Positions 5,816 through 6,566 of a DNA stretch of 6,566 nucleotides are shown here, piece after piece. The notes below the pieces were generated by a model. It did no database searches and had not been told where the DNA came from. It saw nothing but the letters and a program-made list of their open reading frames with translations. The translations under genes and the position numbers were made by a program. The first letter of the stretch is position 1; each line of letters starts with the position of its first letter. Location of the stretch: NCBI GenBank assembly GCA_018882625.1, contig VERO01000134.1, forward strand, positions 1 to 6,566, written 5' to 3'. The stretch is from Phycisphaerales bacterium (GTDB lineage: Bacteria > Planctomycetota > Phycisphaerae > Phycisphaerales > SM1A02).

Positions 5816-6566
5816 GCGAGGTCGAAGCGGCCGAGGCTCATCACCTTGTGCCATGCCGCGACGAAGTCGTGCACGAACTTCCCCTTCGCATCGTCGCAGG
5901 CATAGACCTCCGCCAGCGCGCGCAGCTCGGAGTTCGAGCCGAAGACCAGGTCGACGCGGGTGGCGGTCCAATTGGCCTTGCCTGTCGCCCGGTCGCGGCC
6001 CTCGAATGACTGCTCGTCTGCGCCGGCTGGCCGCCACTCGGTGCCCATGTCGAGGAGGTTGACGAAGAAGTCGTTGCTGAGGGTGCCCGGCCGAGTCGTG
6101 AGCACGCCGTGCGACGAGCCGTCGTAGTTGGCGCCCATCGCGCGCATGCCGCCAACGAGCACGGTCATCTCGGGCGGCGTGAGCGTGAGCAGGTCCGCCT
6201 TGTCAACGAGCAGGTGCTCGGCGCGGCGCACTTGCCCCGGGGCGAGGTAGTTCCTGAACCCGTCAGCCGATGGCTCGAGCACCAGGAATGACGCGGCATC
6301 CGTGTGCTCATCCGTGGCATCGGTGCGGCCTGGCACGAATGGCACCGCGACCGCCACTCCCGCCGCCTTCGCGGCGTGCTCCACGGCGGCGCATCCGGCA
6401 AGCACAATCAGGTCCGCCAGCGAGACCTGCTTCCTGGCTGCAGCGTGCGTGGCGTTGAACTCCGCACGGATCGACTCGAGCGACTTGAGCACCTTCGCGA
6501 GGTCGGCGGGATTGTTGGCCGCCCAGTCCTTCTGGGGCGCAAGGCGCACACGCGCTCCGTTGGCTC
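5809..6566 (-). CDS. katG: Catalase-peroxidase KatG, C-terminal part (5' end beyond right edge)
   Basis: The open frame enters at the right edge and ends at TAG 5811-5809; about 252 residues of a protein usually 720-750 long are visible. The segments are characteristic of the KatG C-terminal domain: 'QKDWAANNP', 'SLADLIVLAGCAAVEHAAK', 'VPFVPGRTDATDEHTD', 'SFLVLEPSADGFRNYL', 'HLLVDKADLLTLTPPEMTVLVGGMRAMGANY', 'GVLTTRPGTLSNDFFVNLLDMGTEW', and a closing 'KFVHDFVAAWHKVM'. KatG dismutates hydrogen peroxide and has broad peroxidase activity. Haem and the Met-Tyr-Trp crosslink lie in the N-terminal domain, outside the window; the C-terminal domain is haem-free but needed for active-site structure. 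The visible part shows no frameshift. It is convergent with the imelysin operon, overlapping it by 4 bases at the stops. Peroxide defence beside an iron-linked operon is sensible but not proof of shared control. Confidence 0.96.
   Translation of the reverse strand, partial: ANGARVRLAPQKDWAANNPADLAKVLKSLESIRAEFNATHAAARKQVSLADLIVLAGCAAVEHAAKAAGVAVAVPFVPGRTDATDEHTDAASFLVLEPSADGFRNYLAPGQVRRAEHLLVDKADLLTLTPPEMTVLVGGMRAMGANYDGSSHGVLTTRPGTLSNDFFVNLLDMGTEWRPAGADEQSFEGRDRATGKANWTATRVDLVFGSNSELRALAEVYACDDAKGKFVHDFVAAWHKVMSLGRFDLAR

Overview
The window is GC-rich and gene-dense. From about position 860 rightwards it has a strong G/C preference at third codon positions. It also carries an 'IPAP + hydrophobic helix + Arg' sorting tail (a PEP-CTERM-like variant), an imelysin/di-haem oxidoreductase pair, KatG, and a secreted repeat-free protein type common in Planctomycetota. 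I infer a planctomycete, possibly of Phycisphaerae type. This rests on motif style, not on a database search. The leftmost ~850 bases look different: codon use is more relaxed, and they hold a TraN-like secreted protein and the tail of an H-NS nucleoid protein, which is typical of Proteobacteria and their plasmids.

Layout, left to right. (1) 1-502, minus strand: start of a secreted TraN-like conjugation protein, running off the left edge, with a plausible promoter at 568-597. (2) 633 to about 836, minus: start-less C-terminal remnant of an H-NS family protein, followed by a terminator-like hairpin at 601-620. (3) 701-1114, minus: signal peptide and first part of a secreted DUF839-like protein, which loses family resemblance near 815-850 and then reads through the H-NS remnant in the wrong frame. 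The two fragments meet at a recombination, deletion or assembly breakpoint. (4) 1372-2538, minus: an HtrA-like trypsin-PDZ protein whose catalytic His and Ser are both replaced, so a probable pseudoprotease. (5) 2644-5812, plus: three genes joined by two ATGA start/stop overlaps, namely an imelysin (IrpA/M75 type), a di-haem DUF1111 oxidoreductase, and a small PEP-CTERM-like secreted protein. (6) 5809-6566, minus: C-terminal third of catalase-peroxidase KatG, convergent with the operon and sharing the stop-codon bases CTAG with it.

Working together: imelysin plus di-haem oxidoreductase is a recurrent envelope pair linked to iron acquisition or redox handling. Here it has a surface-sorted partner translated from the same message, a divergently transcribed envelope pseudoprotease, and a peroxide-detoxifying enzyme next door, giving an iron/redox-flavoured neighbourhood. 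No CRISPR array, tRNA, rRNA or insertion sequence was found. The most notable points are the dead HtrA, the coupled three-gene operon, and the abrupt junction near 815-850.
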